Part shown: positions 51,016 to 59,696 of the stretch, piece after piece
Layout of the letters: every line of letters begins with the position of its first letter
Position numbering within the stretch: the stretch's first letter is position 1
Assembly: GCA_963668445.1 (NCBI GenBank)
Contig: OY764335.1
Span: 186,001 to 250,000 of the forward strand
Reading direction: 5' to 3'
DNA length: 64,000 nucleotides
From: Poriferisulfidus sp963668445
GTDB taxonomy: Bacteria; Pseudomonadota; Gammaproteobacteria; Poriferisulfidales; Poriferisulfidaceae
The notes under the pieces: model-generated
The model's input: the letters and a program-made list of their open reading frames with translations, nothing else
What the model was told of the DNA's origin: nothing
Databases searched by the model: none
Position numbers and translations under genes: made by a program

Positions 51016-51062
51016 GGCATGCTCCGTCAATCCTGCTTAATGCTTTGTACTCTGAAGCAACG

Positions 51063-51926
51063 TCAGTTCGCGTGGAGTTCCCGCGCCAGAGCCAAGACTT
51101 CCGCAGCATCCCAGACCTGATCATGGCGTTCGAACAAGCGTCCGATCATCGTGCGCTGGGCGCGTAGCTTTAGAGAACCGACCGCCAGTCCGCCGAACAG
51201 CAGCGCGTCGCCGTCCCGACGACCGCGGTCGTCGAGTTCCATGCCCTCAATGCCGAGCGGCGGGCAGGTGCCGACATCGGCGACGGCGCGCAACGAAGCG
51301 GCGGCACGGCGCACTTCAAGGGGCAGCAGCAGCACGCCGGTCTGGCCGGTCGCCAATACGACCGCTGCGCCGTCAATCGCAGCGGCCGTCTCGTCGGCAT
51401 TCGTGACGGCCATCGGTTCTGCTTTTAGGCTATAACGTTCTGCAATGCCGTCGCACGCTTGCTGCGCACGCTCGAGCTTGCGGGAGGTCAAGCGGACACG
51501 GGCGCCGGATTGCGCCAGCATGGCGGCGGCGCGAAGCCCGACCGGGCCGGTGCCCGCCAGCACCACAGCATGCGCATCTTCCAAAGGATGCGCGGCTCCC
51601 AGCGTCGCGACCGCAGCGGCGGCCGTCGTGTTGCAGCCGTTCGCATCCAACGCGACCGAGACGCGGAAGTTCGAAAAGAATTGCGACCGCACGGCTTCGG
51701 CCAAAGCTTGGGCCTGCCTCAGGTCGCTGCCGCCGATCAGGATGGCGGTATGCCGCTTGTCCTTCGGAGCGCGGGTGTAGATGGCGCCTTCCACCAAGGC
51801 GAAGCAATTGTCGGGAGTGACGCCGCCGTAGGCGAGCACGGCATCCGCGCCCGCATCATGCGCCACCACTTGGTCGAAGGCGGACGGTTGCGGGTCGGTG
51901 TCGAGAAGGATGAGGAGGTTTTTCAT
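51063..51926 (-). CDS. NADP-dependent methylene-tetrahydro(methano)pterin dehydrogenase, MtdA-like
   Basis: 287 residues, full length. The N-terminal Mtd domain has LLDTDPQPSAFD, YGGVTPDN, IYTRAPKDK, TAILIGGSD and the pterin-site stretch LDANGCNTTAAAA. The Rossmann domain has VVLAGTGPVGLRAA. It resembles MtdA more than MtdB as I recall them. The family oxidises methylene-H4MPT (MtdA also methylene-H4F) with NADP in methylotrophs. No fae, mch, fhc or other H4MPT genes are in the window, so the role in C1 oxidation cannot be placed. It sits among accessory genes. Confidence 0.85.
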   Translation of the reverse strand: MKNLLILLDTDPQPSAFDQVVAHDAGADAVLAYGGVTPDNCFALVEGAIYTRAPKDKRHTAILIGGSDLRQAQALAEAVRSQFFSNFRVSVALDANGCNTTAAAAVATLGAAHPLEDAHAVVLAGTGPVGLRAAAMLAQSGARVRLTSRKLERAQQACDGIAERYSLKAEPMAVTNADETAAAIDGAAVVLATGQTGVLLLPLEVRRAAASLRAVADVGTCPPLGIEGMELDDRGRRDGDALLFGGLAVGSLKLRAQRTMIGRLFERHDQVWDAAEVLALARELHAN

Positions 51927-51966
51927 GGAGGTTCAAGATTCTAAGTTCCGATGATGAGGAAGCGGC

Positions 51967-52377
51967 CTAAAGGCGCACACGCTGCAGTACGCCCCACCTG
52001 ATTTTAATGCCGAACAGTTTCCGGATTTCCGCTTCGGTGTAGTCTTGGAAGCAATTCCGGTTGTAGGCGTGGTTGACTTGCCGAAGGTTGGCCGGACCCA
52101 GTTCGTCGGCTCGCACGATTGCCCAATGCGGGTCGTCGTGCAGGTGAGCGCGATAGCGCTGCTGCACGTTTTGTGGAGCGTTCCCCAGAATGGCCTCGAT
52201 GCCGACATCAACCAGTTCCGGAAAGATCCGGACGACGGCTTCTGCTTCGGTGGTGGCTGTGGCGTAGAAAGAGACGTTCTTTCCCTCAACTGCGCTGGTT
52301 TGGTGCAAAATCATGTACTCTCGAGGAACTTCCATTCCGTCGAAGGCGTGGTGTGAATCCAGAAAATATAAAGTCAC
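51967..52377 (-). CDS. Unknown small protein
   Basis: 136 residues from GTG 52377, which has GGAG 6 bases upstream. Soluble, no signal; not recognised. Asp/His-rich N-terminus (LYFLDSHHAFDGMEVPREY) and an aromatic C-terminal half. It lies between the C1 dehydrogenase and the restriction endonuclease on the same strand and has lower G+C than core genes. The context would suit a defence-linked gene, but no motif supports that. Confidence 0.55.
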   Translation of the reverse strand: MTLYFLDSHHAFDGMEVPREYMILHQTSAVEGKNVSFYATATTEAEAVVRIFPELVDVGIEAILGNAPQNVQQRYRAHLHDDPHWAIVRADELGPANLRQVNHAYNRNCFQDYTEAEIRKLFGIKIRWGVLQRVRL

Positions 52378-52467
52378 GATAGGCTCCTTCAGGGTGTGGG
52401 GCTGCCCATCGGCAACTTATTGTCAACGGCGAAGGGTCGCAGGCGAAGCAGAGGTATACGACTTGGT

Positions 52468-53265
52468 TCAAGAGCACTGCAACGCGGCATCAGCATCGTC
52501 ATCGGATGACTTTTTGGCACGTTTGCGCTTGGGTGCTAGTACCAGTTTAAGAAGTTGGTCCCAGCGAATATTCTTTCCGCTTGCATCCAATACGCATTGT
52601 TCCTCTAAGTATTTAGCGACTCGTGCTTGAGCCTGCTGCACGGCAGCCTGCAAATTTTTCTTTTCAGTTCTTCCGAGAATGTCCAATATGGCAGCGCTGG
52701 TGCTTGGCCATTCAGATATTTCGTTCCAGAACTCCAGTCCGACGATTTGTTCGTGATTCCCTTTGTACTTGCGTCCGCTTGCTCCATAGCAGCAGCCTTC
52801 AATACATCGGACATGTTTGACAGATTTGCCTTGCTTCAAAATTCGAGTCGCTTTGGCAAACCTATCTGCCAAGGCTTTATTCTGGCTTGAGTTGCCCCAG
52901 TTGGTGCCGGATTTCACCTGCACTAGCACACGGGTGTTGCGGTCTTCATCGTATTCGAGGTCAATGCCTTCAATGCCGGATTTCCTCCCATGTTTTGCAT
53001 GTGTACAAATAGTGACCGCCATGTTTTCGAGTGTTTCACCGAAAATGGGTTCTTCGCTGGAGGAACGGAAAGCGTCAATTAATGCGGATACGAGCTCTTG
53101 CGCATCGTCGGTTTTCGTTCGAAACAGGAACGGGTTTTTCCTTTTGACGATTTTTTCAGGTGATTCTTCCAACTTTGCTTCCAGACGCATCAGGAAATCA
53201 TCTGCGGCCGCGTGCAATTCAGGTTTTGCCTGCTCCCACCAGTCGGGATATGCTGGCGAACTCAC
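52468..53265 (-). CDS. Type II restriction endonuclease, PmeII-like
   Basis: 265 residues from GTG 53265, which overlaps the methyltransferase stop (GTGA). A PD-(D/E)XK-type core is visible: GIEGIDLEYDE followed by RVLVQVKSG, with the acidic and lysine residues spaced as expected. The start SSPAYPDWWEQ and overall length fit the family annotated as PmeII-type endonucleases. The C-terminus is basic and ends in a Lys/Asp-rich tail. It cuts unmodified DNA; the site is unknown. G+C is clearly below the core genes, which suggests horizontal gain of the pair. Confidence 0.8.
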   Translation of the reverse strand: MSSPAYPDWWEQAKPELHAAADDFLMRLEAKLEESPEKIVKRKNPFLFRTKTDDAQELVSALIDAFRSSSEEPIFGETLENMAVTICTHAKHGRKSGIEGIDLEYDEDRNTRVLVQVKSGTNWGNSSQNKALADRFAKATRILKQGKSVKHVRCIEGCCYGASGRKYKGNHEQIVGLEFWNEISEWPSTSAAILDILGRTEKKNLQAAVQQAQARVAKYLEEQCVLDASGKNIRWDQLLKLVLAPKRKRAKKSSDDDADAALQCS

Positions 53266-54176
53266 GTCCGCATCCTCTCGCGCATTACGTTGCAATATTC
53301 CGCTTTGGTATCGATGCCGATGCTATGTCTTTCCAGTGCCTGTGCTGCCACAAGCGTCGTACCGGAACCGGCGAAGGGGTCCAGAACCGTATCTCCCGGG
53401 TCTGTAAATAGTCGGATGAACCAGTCCGGCAGGGCCACAGGGAAGGCTGCCGGGTGATTTTTGTAGCCGCATTCCGTTGAAAAGTGCAGCACGTTGGTCG
53501 GATAGGCCATGTCGCGTCCCACCCAGTTGGCAATGCGTTTGCCGAAGCCATTGCTATTGCGCGAGAGGTCCCGGATTTGATCGGTCTTGGATAAGGTCTT
53601 GAGGCGGGCGTGCATCCAGTCTCCAGTTGGCACCATGACTGCTTCTTGGCGCATTTTGAATTCCTTTTGCAGGGTGAAGTGCAGCAGCCTCTCCCATGAG
53701 TCGCGAAAGCGATTCGGCCATTTTCCGGGATAGCAGTTCTTCTTGTGCCAGCAATATTCGTCCACCCAGTGCCAGCCCTGCTGCCTGAGCGCAAGAATCA
53801 GTTCAAGCACATAGGTGTGCCGTTCCCCGCCTATCGCCTTTTCCTTAATATTCAGGACGAATGAACCCTCGGGGTGCAAACATGTTTGGAAGGCTTGGGC
53901 GCGCGGAAGGAACCATTCGACGTACTTGTGCGGAGGAATGCCGCCGTAGTTGTTTTTGCGCTGGTCGGCATACGGGGGGGAGGTGAAGATCAGGTTGATG
54001 CTTTCGGGCGCAACCCTTTTTCGAATCACCTGCATGCAATCGCCGCGCAGGATGCGTACCCGGGGTTTGGCGGTCCTGGTCTTGGGAACCGCACGGACCG
54101 GAGGCCTGACTTCCGGCGTTGCCGCTACATCCGCATGCTGTCTGTCTCCCATGATGTTTTGCTCGGTCTGCGTCAT
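53262..54176 (-). CDS. Type II amino-methyltransferase of the R-M pair
   Basis: 304 residues from ATG 54176. It is a beta-class enzyme in which the catalytic motif IV TSPPY comes first and the SAM motif DPFAGSGTT comes last. SPPY points to N4-cytosine methylation, though N6-adenine cannot be excluded. It protects host DNA from the endonuclease whose gene overlaps its end. The frame is open to 54287, so the start is uncertain; no candidate has a good ribosome site, and the conserved part begins near RVRILRGDC. Confidence 0.88.
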   Translation of the reverse strand: MTQTEQNIMGDRQHADVAATPEVRPPVRAVPKTRTAKPRVRILRGDCMQVIRKRVAPESINLIFTSPPYADQRKNNYGGIPPHKYVEWFLPRAQAFQTCLHPEGSFVLNIKEKAIGGERHTYVLELILALRQQGWHWVDEYCWHKKNCYPGKWPNRFRDSWERLLHFTLQKEFKMRQEAVMVPTGDWMHARLKTLSKTDQIRDLSRNSNGFGKRIANWVGRDMAYPTNVLHFSTECGYKNHPAAFPVALPDWFIRLFTDPGDTVLDPFAGSGTTLVAAQALERHSIGIDTKAEYCNVMRERMRT

Positions 54177-54563
54177 GGTTGGGGCATGGCGACCCGTGGT
54201 TCCTGAGGGCATTCTACAATCTTTCGTGCCACCCGGCGCCAACCGTGAACCCTCCTGAATGAGGCAGTTGGCCGGTGTCTTGCGCATTATTTTGGTGATG
54301 TTCCTGCCGATGCGGGTGACTCTGCGGTGTTCCCGTATGGATGCTGCAGGCCGAATTTGCTTGCTTGGTGACTGGAAAAATCGCCATTACCGTCGTGAAA
54401 ATTAAGCAAGCCATTGATTAATAATATTATTTTTTAGAAGAATTCGCTTGGTTGGCAATGTGGCGGCGGCATCGCCACGACCCCATTTTCGGCTGATATG
54501 CAGAATTTGCTTCGGCTAATATGCAAAATATGGGGCAAGGCCGTATCGCCGGGATGAATCCCA
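54177..54563. other. A+T-rich intergenic stretch with repeats
   Basis: No convincing gene on either strand. It contains an A/T patch (54411-54437) with AATAATATTATT as a perfect palindrome, and the direct repeat listed at 54488-54529. The G+C falls well below the window average. Confidence 0.5.
54488..54529. repeat. Two 19-bp near-identical direct repeats downstream of the ATPase gene
   Basis: TTCGGCTGATATGCAGAAT (54488-54506) and TTCGGCTAATATGCAAAAT (54511-54529): 17 of 19 bases match, with start-to-start spacing of 23 bases, about two helical turns. The spacing suggests a double protein-binding site. Confidence 0.8.
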
Positions 54564-55757
54564 TCATGCGTCCTGCCATGCATTTCCAGGCATCTGGCAT
54601 CGCATGAACTGGTCGAACAGCGGCACCGTAAACGCCGTGTCGCCATGGCTCGGGCTCCAGATCATGCCGTTTGTGATAAGGCGGCTCCTAGTGGGCGCGA
54701 CGCTGCTTGCGCTGCGCCCGAGCCGTTTGGCGATGTTTCCGGACCGGTGCGGACCCGGGCCGAGGTCTGCCATGGCGCGTAGGTATTTGGTCTCGAACGG
54801 GCGCAGCCGGTCCAATCGCACACGGAAAAAACTTTGGTCGAGCGTGGCTACTGCCAGTTCGGAGGCATGATGGACATCGGCGAGAGTGATAGGTGCGCTT
54901 TCGGCTTCATCCCAGACATGCTTGCCCCATTCCTGAAGAAAGTAAGGGTAGCCTTCTGTCTTCCGGATGATTTCGGCGACGGCATCCTCTGCAAACGTGA
55001 CACTTTCATTCTCGGCGGGGATGACGATCGCCGCTCTGGCAGCATCCGCATCCAGCGGACCCACTTCGGGAAATTCGAAGAGACGTTCGGCGTACGACTT
55101 GGCGTTGCCCATGCGTCCCCTCAGCTGGGGAAGCCCGGCTCCCAGAAGCGTAATCGGCAGTTGGCGCTGAGCGCAGTGATGCAGAGCGCGGATCAAAGCA
55201 GCCAGTTGTTCGGTGGGGACATATTGCAACTCGTCCGCGAACATCACGACCGACGTTTCGGTTTGTTGCGCGGCCGTGCCTGCAGTCGCCAGCAAGTCGG
55301 ATAGATCCTGTTCCAAGTCGCCGTTATCGGCAAGGCCGGGTTCAGGCTCGAAATCGAGAGCGACTTCGAGATCGGCATAGTGCACCTTGATGGCTTTGGC
55401 GAAGCCGGCAAGTGCCCGCAATCCCTTCTCCGCCCAGTCTTTCGCACGTTCCGTCCGGCTGAGTTTCAAAAGGGCGACCCGAAGTTGCGGTGCCAGCAGC
55501 GCCGGCAGAGATCTATCCTCGGATGCTTCGACATGCAACGCGCAAAGCTTCCGGGATTCGGCTTGGCGGCGGATGGTTTCGAGCAGCACGGTCTTGCCCA
55601 CGCCGCGCAAACCTACCATCATGATGCTTTTGGCGGATTTCCCCCGCCGGATTCGCTCCATTGATATCCATGCTCGTTCGCGCAAATCATCACGTCCGGC
55701 AAGTTCCGGCGGAGGCGTGCCTGCGCCGGGCGAATAAGGGTTCAGAAGCGGATCCAT
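54564..55757 (-). CDS. AAA ATPase (AAA_16/ORC-like) with C-terminal winged helix
   Basis: 397 residues. It begins DPLLNPYSPGAGTPPPELAGR, a typical start of this family. Walker A is GLRGVGKT (49-56) and Walker B VVMFADELQYV, with Asp-Glu. After the helical lid comes a winged-helix domain (SGNIAKRLGRSASSVAPTR) that should bind DNA or a partner. Function of the family is not established; it is often found in accessory regions. The promoter box ends 6 bases before the ATG, so the mRNA should be leaderless. Confidence 0.8.
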   Translation of the reverse strand: MDPLLNPYSPGAGTPPPELAGRDDLRERAWISMERIRRGKSAKSIMMVGLRGVGKTVLLETIRRQAESRKLCALHVEASEDRSLPALLAPQLRVALLKLSRTERAKDWAEKGLRALAGFAKAIKVHYADLEVALDFEPEPGLADNGDLEQDLSDLLATAGTAAQQTETSVVMFADELQYVPTEQLAALIRALHHCAQRQLPITLLGAGLPQLRGRMGNAKSYAERLFEFPEVGPLDADAARAAIVIPAENESVTFAEDAVAEIIRKTEGYPYFLQEWGKHVWDEAESAPITLADVHHASELAVATLDQSFFRVRLDRLRPFETKYLRAMADLGPGPHRSGNIAKRLGRSASSVAPTRSRLITNGMIWSPSHGDTAFTVPLFDQFMRCQMPGNAWQDA

Positions 55758-55763
55758 GGGTCA

Positions 55764-55769
55764 ATTATA
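55764..55769 (-). promoter_or_regulatory. Perfect -10 box six bases before the AAA ATPase start
   Basis: TATAAT on the minus strand; the next six bases lead straight into ATG 55757. No good -35, but the region upstream is A+T-rich. Confidence 0.55.
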
Positions 55770-55921
55770 CACAAGTTACAAAAGTTATCTTAAATCTATA
55801 AACTTGGATAAACTATGCATACATCACCGCATCCAATCAGGCTTCAGGCCTATTTCCGGCACGGCAACGGGCATCGGCGAAACGCGGCCTGCCCATCTTC
55901 AAGAATGGCGATGGTCCGCCC

Positions 55922-57139
55922 CTATTGAATCTTCTCCAATGCCGTCAGCAGGTATTCTTGCGGGCGGTTGCCCTTGAGGCTATTGCATGCGCCGCACAGC
56001 AGTTGCTTGTTGCCGTCGGCGTCGCTCCCGCCCTTGCTGCGCGGCACGATGTGGTCGATCGTCATATTCCGCAGGCGGAAATGCACTTTGCAGCCGTTGC
56101 ACAGCCCGTCCTGCTGCCCGTACAGGAAGTCCTTGATGTTCCGGTCGCTGGATTTCTGGCCCGGACGGTCGTCCGGGGCATCCGTTCGGTGAATGACCTC
56201 GCCGAGCAGGGCGGGGGATTCATCGCTGCCGATGGCCAGATCCGTGAGGAGCCGCTGCTTGACCAGTTCGCAGGCCCGTACGCTCAGATCGATGCCCACC
56301 CATTGGCGGCCGAGCCGCTCGGCCGCAATGCAGGCCGTCGCGCAGCCGCAGAACGGATCCATCACCATGTCGCCCTCGTCGGAAGAAGCTCGGATGATGC
56401 GTTCCAGCAGGGCCAGCGGCTTTTGCGTCGGATAGCCGGTGGCTTCCCGGGAGTTCTTTTTCACCGTCGGCATGAGCCAGACGTCTTCGGGCACCTTGCC
56501 CTTGCGTACGGCCTCGCCGCCCAGATAATCCTTCCCGCCCAGCGTGCGGCTGTATCGGTACCGGTCTTTGGAGGCCTCCTTGATGGGCACCCGAATGTCT
56601 TGGTCGTTGAACGTCCACGATTTGCCCTTCGTATAGAAGAACAGCACGTCGTGCTTGCGCGGATAATAGGTTTTCGGCCGGCCTGGGGTGTCCGTATAGA
56701 ACCAGACCACTTCGTTTTTCAGGCCCTTGCCGAAGATCGCGTCCATCATCAGTTTCAGATAGTGGCTGGCGTGCGGGTCGCAATGCAAGTACAGGCTGCC
56801 GTCGTCCTTCAGCACCCGGTGGATTTCAAGCATGCGCACGGCCATGTAGATCAGGTAGCTCATCATGGACTTGCCGTGAATGGCGCGAGTCGCGGTCAGC
56901 AGGCTGTAGAGTCCGGGGTTCGAGTCCTCGATTTGTCCATGCCATGCCAGATTGATGTCCGACAGGCACCACGTGTCCTTGAAGGCTGCGCCGTCGGAAG
57001 GCGAGCCGACGGGCGCGGCGTAATCCGCATTGGAATTGAATGGGGGATCAAGATATATGAGGTCGATGCAGCCATCCTCCATGCCGCGCAGGACCTCGAG
57101 GTTGTCCCGTGTGAAAATGGTGCGATTCTTGACGGGCAT
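55922..57139 (-). CDS. DNA methyltransferase fused to a C-terminal HNH nuclease domain
   Basis: 405 residues from ATG 57139. A beta-class amino-methyltransferase: catalytic DPPFNSN near residue 33 comes before the SAM motif DPFCGCAT near 270, which departs from the usual FxGxG. DPPF suggests N6-adenine. The last 80 residues are an HNH domain with zinc cysteines CNGC and CGAC around MTIDHIVPRSKGG. One chain could thus both modify and cut DNA. The frame is open to ATG 57316, and an A+T-rich promoter-like stretch lies just upstream of that; a TTGATT/TATCCT pair upstream of 57139 supports the shorter form. Confidence 0.82.
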   Translation of the reverse strand: MPVKNRTIFTRDNLEVLRGMEDGCIDLIYLDPPFNSNADYAAPVGSPSDGAAFKDTWCLSDINLAWHGQIEDSNPGLYSLLTATRAIHGKSMMSYLIYMAVRMLEIHRVLKDDGSLYLHCDPHASHYLKLMMDAIFGKGLKNEVVWFYTDTPGRPKTYYPRKHDVLFFYTKGKSWTFNDQDIRVPIKEASKDRYRYSRTLGGKDYLGGEAVRKGKVPEDVWLMPTVKKNSREATGYPTQKPLALLERIIRASSDEGDMVMDPFCGCATACIAAERLGRQWVGIDLSVRACELVKQRLLTDLAIGSDESPALLGEVIHRTDAPDDRPGQKSSDRNIKDFLYGQQDGLCNGCKVHFRLRNMTIDHIVPRSKGGSDADGNKQLLCGACNSLKGNRPQEYLLTALEKIQ

Positions 57140-57466
57140 CGGTGGCGGATTTGGGGAAGCAGGCAATCCGAAGGACGATCCCTCCGGGGCATGATTAGGA
57201 TACCAGATTGAGTGGCGCGGAATCAATAAAGGCCGCAGCGCTTTGGGGTGGCACGACTTGCGGAATCCGAGCTTCTGCTGATTTAATGCGGCATAAATTT
57301 CCCGGGATAAAACCATTTACCCAATAAAATATCATATAAATCATACATTAATAGAGACACATTAATTAAATGTTGCGATATTCATTTAAATGCGGCGCGT
57401 TCCATTCATACAGGCCTTTTGAGGCTTTGGTGCAATATGAGCCGAGAGAGCAGGCGGTCTTCGCTT
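57140..57466. other. Intergenic region with A+T-rich island
   Basis: The part 57301-57372 is strongly A+T-rich and carries several TATA-like boxes on both strands, unlike anything nearby. No gene seen apart from the possible N-terminal extension of the methyltransferase. Confidence 0.4.
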
Positions 57467-58612
57467 CTATTCTTCCAGCATTTCCTCCACGCAGTCGGCC
57501 AGCCGGGCCATGCCGACGGCCGGTCCCAGCTTCTCTTCCACGACCTGCAGCCGTGTGCTCGCCTCTTTTAAAGGGCCGGGGTCGTCGAGCCATGGCGTCA
57601 GCGCCGCCGCGACGCGCTTCGGGGTGGCTTCATCCTGAATCAGTTCTTCGGCCAGCGGCGCATCGGCGATGATGTTGGGCAGGCAGTAGCGATCCGTCTT
57701 TACCAGCAGGCGGGCGATGGCGTAGGTGGGCGCGGCCATGCGGTACATCATGCAGAACGGCACGTGCATCAGGGCGAGCTGCAGCGTGATCGTGCCGGAG
57801 GCGGCCATCGCCATGTCGCAGACCTGCATCGCATCGTAGACGGGTTCCTGCATGCAGGCGACGGGAGCGTTGCCGGCCAGCCAGGGCGCGTAGTCCGATT
57901 CCTTCATGCCGGGCGCCATCAGCAGCGCGAACTGAGGACGGGACGGGTGCGCGCGCAGCCGTTCGACCGCACCCGCGCATACCGGCATGAGGCGTTCCAG
58001 TTCGCTGCGGCGCGAGCCCGGAAACAGTCCGACCACGGGCCGCCCGGTCTCCAGTCCCCAGCGCTCGCGCACGGCTTGCGCGTCCTGTTCCGGACGCGCC
58101 TGTCCGCACAAGGGGTGGCCGACGTAGCGCACCGGCACGCCGTGCTTGCGGTAGAACTCCTGCTCGAACGGCAGGATGACGGCCATGCGGCCGACATGGC
58201 GGCGAATGGTGCGTACGCGCCGCGGGCGCCAGGCCCAAATTTGCGGGCTGATGAAGAACAGCGTGGGCACGCCGCGCCGATGCGCATACCGCGCCAGTTG
58301 CATGTTGAATTCCTGATAGTCGATCAGGATCAGGAGGTCCGGGCGCCGGGTGCGTATCTGCCGCTTCAATGCGGCGAGGGCCTGCCGGATTTCCCGGTAG
58401 TGGCGCAAGACCTCGATCAGGCCGACGACCGCAAGGCGGGTGGAATCGACATCGAGTTCGATGCCGGCTTGGCGCGAGGCTTCGCCGCCCATGCCGCAGA
58501 AAGTCCAGTCCGGATGCCGGGCGCGCAGTTCGTGGGCCAGTTGCGCGGCGTACTGGTCGCCCGAGGCTTCGCCGGCGACCAGCATCAGGCTGCGGATGTC
58601 AGGCGGCGGCAC
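57467..58612 (-). CDS. lpxB: Lipid-A-disaccharide synthase
   Basis: 381 residues from GTG 58612. SLMLVAGEASGDQYAAQLA, SPQIWAWRPRRVRTIR, LPFEQEFYRKHGVPVRYVGHP and LFPGSRRSELERL are family hallmarks. It joins UDP-2,3-diacyl-glucosamine to lipid X in lipid A synthesis at the inner membrane. The GTG start overlaps the end of the aminotransferase gene by 14 bases and gives the normal N-terminal length; ATG 58585 would cut into the conserved start. Confidence 0.94.
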   Translation of the reverse strand: MPPPDIRSLMLVAGEASGDQYAAQLAHELRARHPDWTFCGMGGEASRQAGIELDVDSTRLAVVGLIEVLRHYREIRQALAALKRQIRTRRPDLLILIDYQEFNMQLARYAHRRGVPTLFFISPQIWAWRPRRVRTIRRHVGRMAVILPFEQEFYRKHGVPVRYVGHPLCGQARPEQDAQAVRERWGLETGRPVVGLFPGSRRSELERLMPVCAGAVERLRAHPSRPQFALLMAPGMKESDYAPWLAGNAPVACMQEPVYDAMQVCDMAMAASGTITLQLALMHVPFCMMYRMAAPTYAIARLLVKTDRYCLPNIIADAPLAEELIQDEATPKRVAAALTPWLDDPGPLKEASTRLQVVEEKLGPAVGMARLADCVEEMLEE

Positions 58613-59696
58613 GGGTGAGGCTGGCGGCGATGCGGTCGAGTTGCGCGTCTTCGAGTTCCGGGTACATCGGCAGGGACAGGCATTCGGCGCAAGCCTGCTC
58701 CGCGGCCGGCAAGGCGCCGTCCGGCGCCCAATGCGCGTAGGCGCTCTGGCGGTGCAGGGGAATCGGATAGTAGACGCGGCTGTCGATGCCGTCTTGGCCC
58801 AGCTGCTTCTGGAGCGCGTCGCGTTGCGGGCTTTGCACGGTGTATTGGTGCCACACATGGCCGGGCGCATCGGCAGGCAGCTTCAGGCTCGGGAACGCTT
58901 GCAGCCGTTCGGCGTAGCGGCGGGCGACGTCTTGGCGTTGGCGGTTCCATGCGTCGATGTGCGGCAGTTTGACGCGGAGGATGGCGGCCTGCAATTCGTC
59001 CAGGCGGCTGTTGAGGCCCAAGGCTTCATGTCGGTACATCTGGCGGGAGCCGTGGTTGCGCAGCATGCGCAGCCGTTCGGCGAGTCCAGGATCTTGGGTT
59101 GCTACGGCGCCGCCGTCGCCGCAGGCGCCGAGGTTCTTGCTCGGAAAAAAGCTGAAGCAGCCGACCTCGCCGAGGCCGCCGGTCGCACGCCCGTCGCATC
59201 GGGCTCCGAAACTCTGAGCACAGTCTTCGATGACGGCCACGCCCGGGCCGAGCGCGGTGCGCAGTGCGGCGATGTCGAGAGGGCGGCCGAACAGGTGCAC
59301 CGCGATGACAGCCTTGATCCTGCCGGTCTGCGCGCGCTGGCAGGCGGCGAGGTCGAGCAGGAACGAGTCCGGCTCAATGTCTGCGAAGACGGGCGTCGCG
59401 CCGGTGAGTGCGACCGCCTCGGCCGAGGCGGCGAACGTGAATGCAGGCACCAGCACGTCGTCGCCGGGGCCGATCTCCAGCGCCCGCAGGGCGAGGCATA
59501 GCGCGTCCGTGCCGGAAGCGCAGCTGACGACGTGCGCGCCATCGAGTTCCGCGCCCAATTCGGCTTCGAAGGCTTCGACTTCCGGACCCAGAACGTAGCG
59601 GCCGCTGCGCAGGACGCGCAGGGCGGCGGCTTCGAGGTCGGCCTGCAGGGCCGCATGCTGGGCGGACAGGTCGAGAATGGGGATGGGCGCGTTCAT
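58599..59696 (-). CDS. gnnB: DegT/DnrJ/EryC1-type aminotransferase, GnnB-like
   Basis: 365 residues. PLP-binding Lys187 is in FFPSKNLG, with SGTDALCLAL and EDCAQSFGA also typical. Enzymes of this class aminate 3-keto sugar nucleotides. Here it lies directly between a Gfo/Idh/MocA dehydrogenase and lpxB, overlapping both. That matches GnnA-GnnB, known from Acidithiobacillus ferrooxidans, which turn UDP-GlcNAc into UDP-GlcNAc3N so that lipid A gets an amide at position 3. The specific name is inference from family and context; O-antigen sugar synthesis is the alternative. Confidence 0.75.
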   Translation of the reverse strand: MNAPIPILDLSAQHAALQADLEAAALRVLRSGRYVLGPEVEAFEAELGAELDGAHVVSCASGTDALCLALRALEIGPGDDVLVPAFTFAASAEAVALTGATPVFADIEPDSFLLDLAACQRAQTGRIKAVIAVHLFGRPLDIAALRTALGPGVAVIEDCAQSFGARCDGRATGGLGEVGCFSFFPSKNLGACGDGGAVATQDPGLAERLRMLRNHGSRQMYRHEALGLNSRLDELQAAILRVKLPHIDAWNRQRQDVARRYAERLQAFPSLKLPADAPGHVWHQYTVQSPQRDALQKQLGQDGIDSRVYYPIPLHRQSAYAHWAPDGALPAAEQACAECLSLPMYPELEDAQLDRIAASLTRAAA

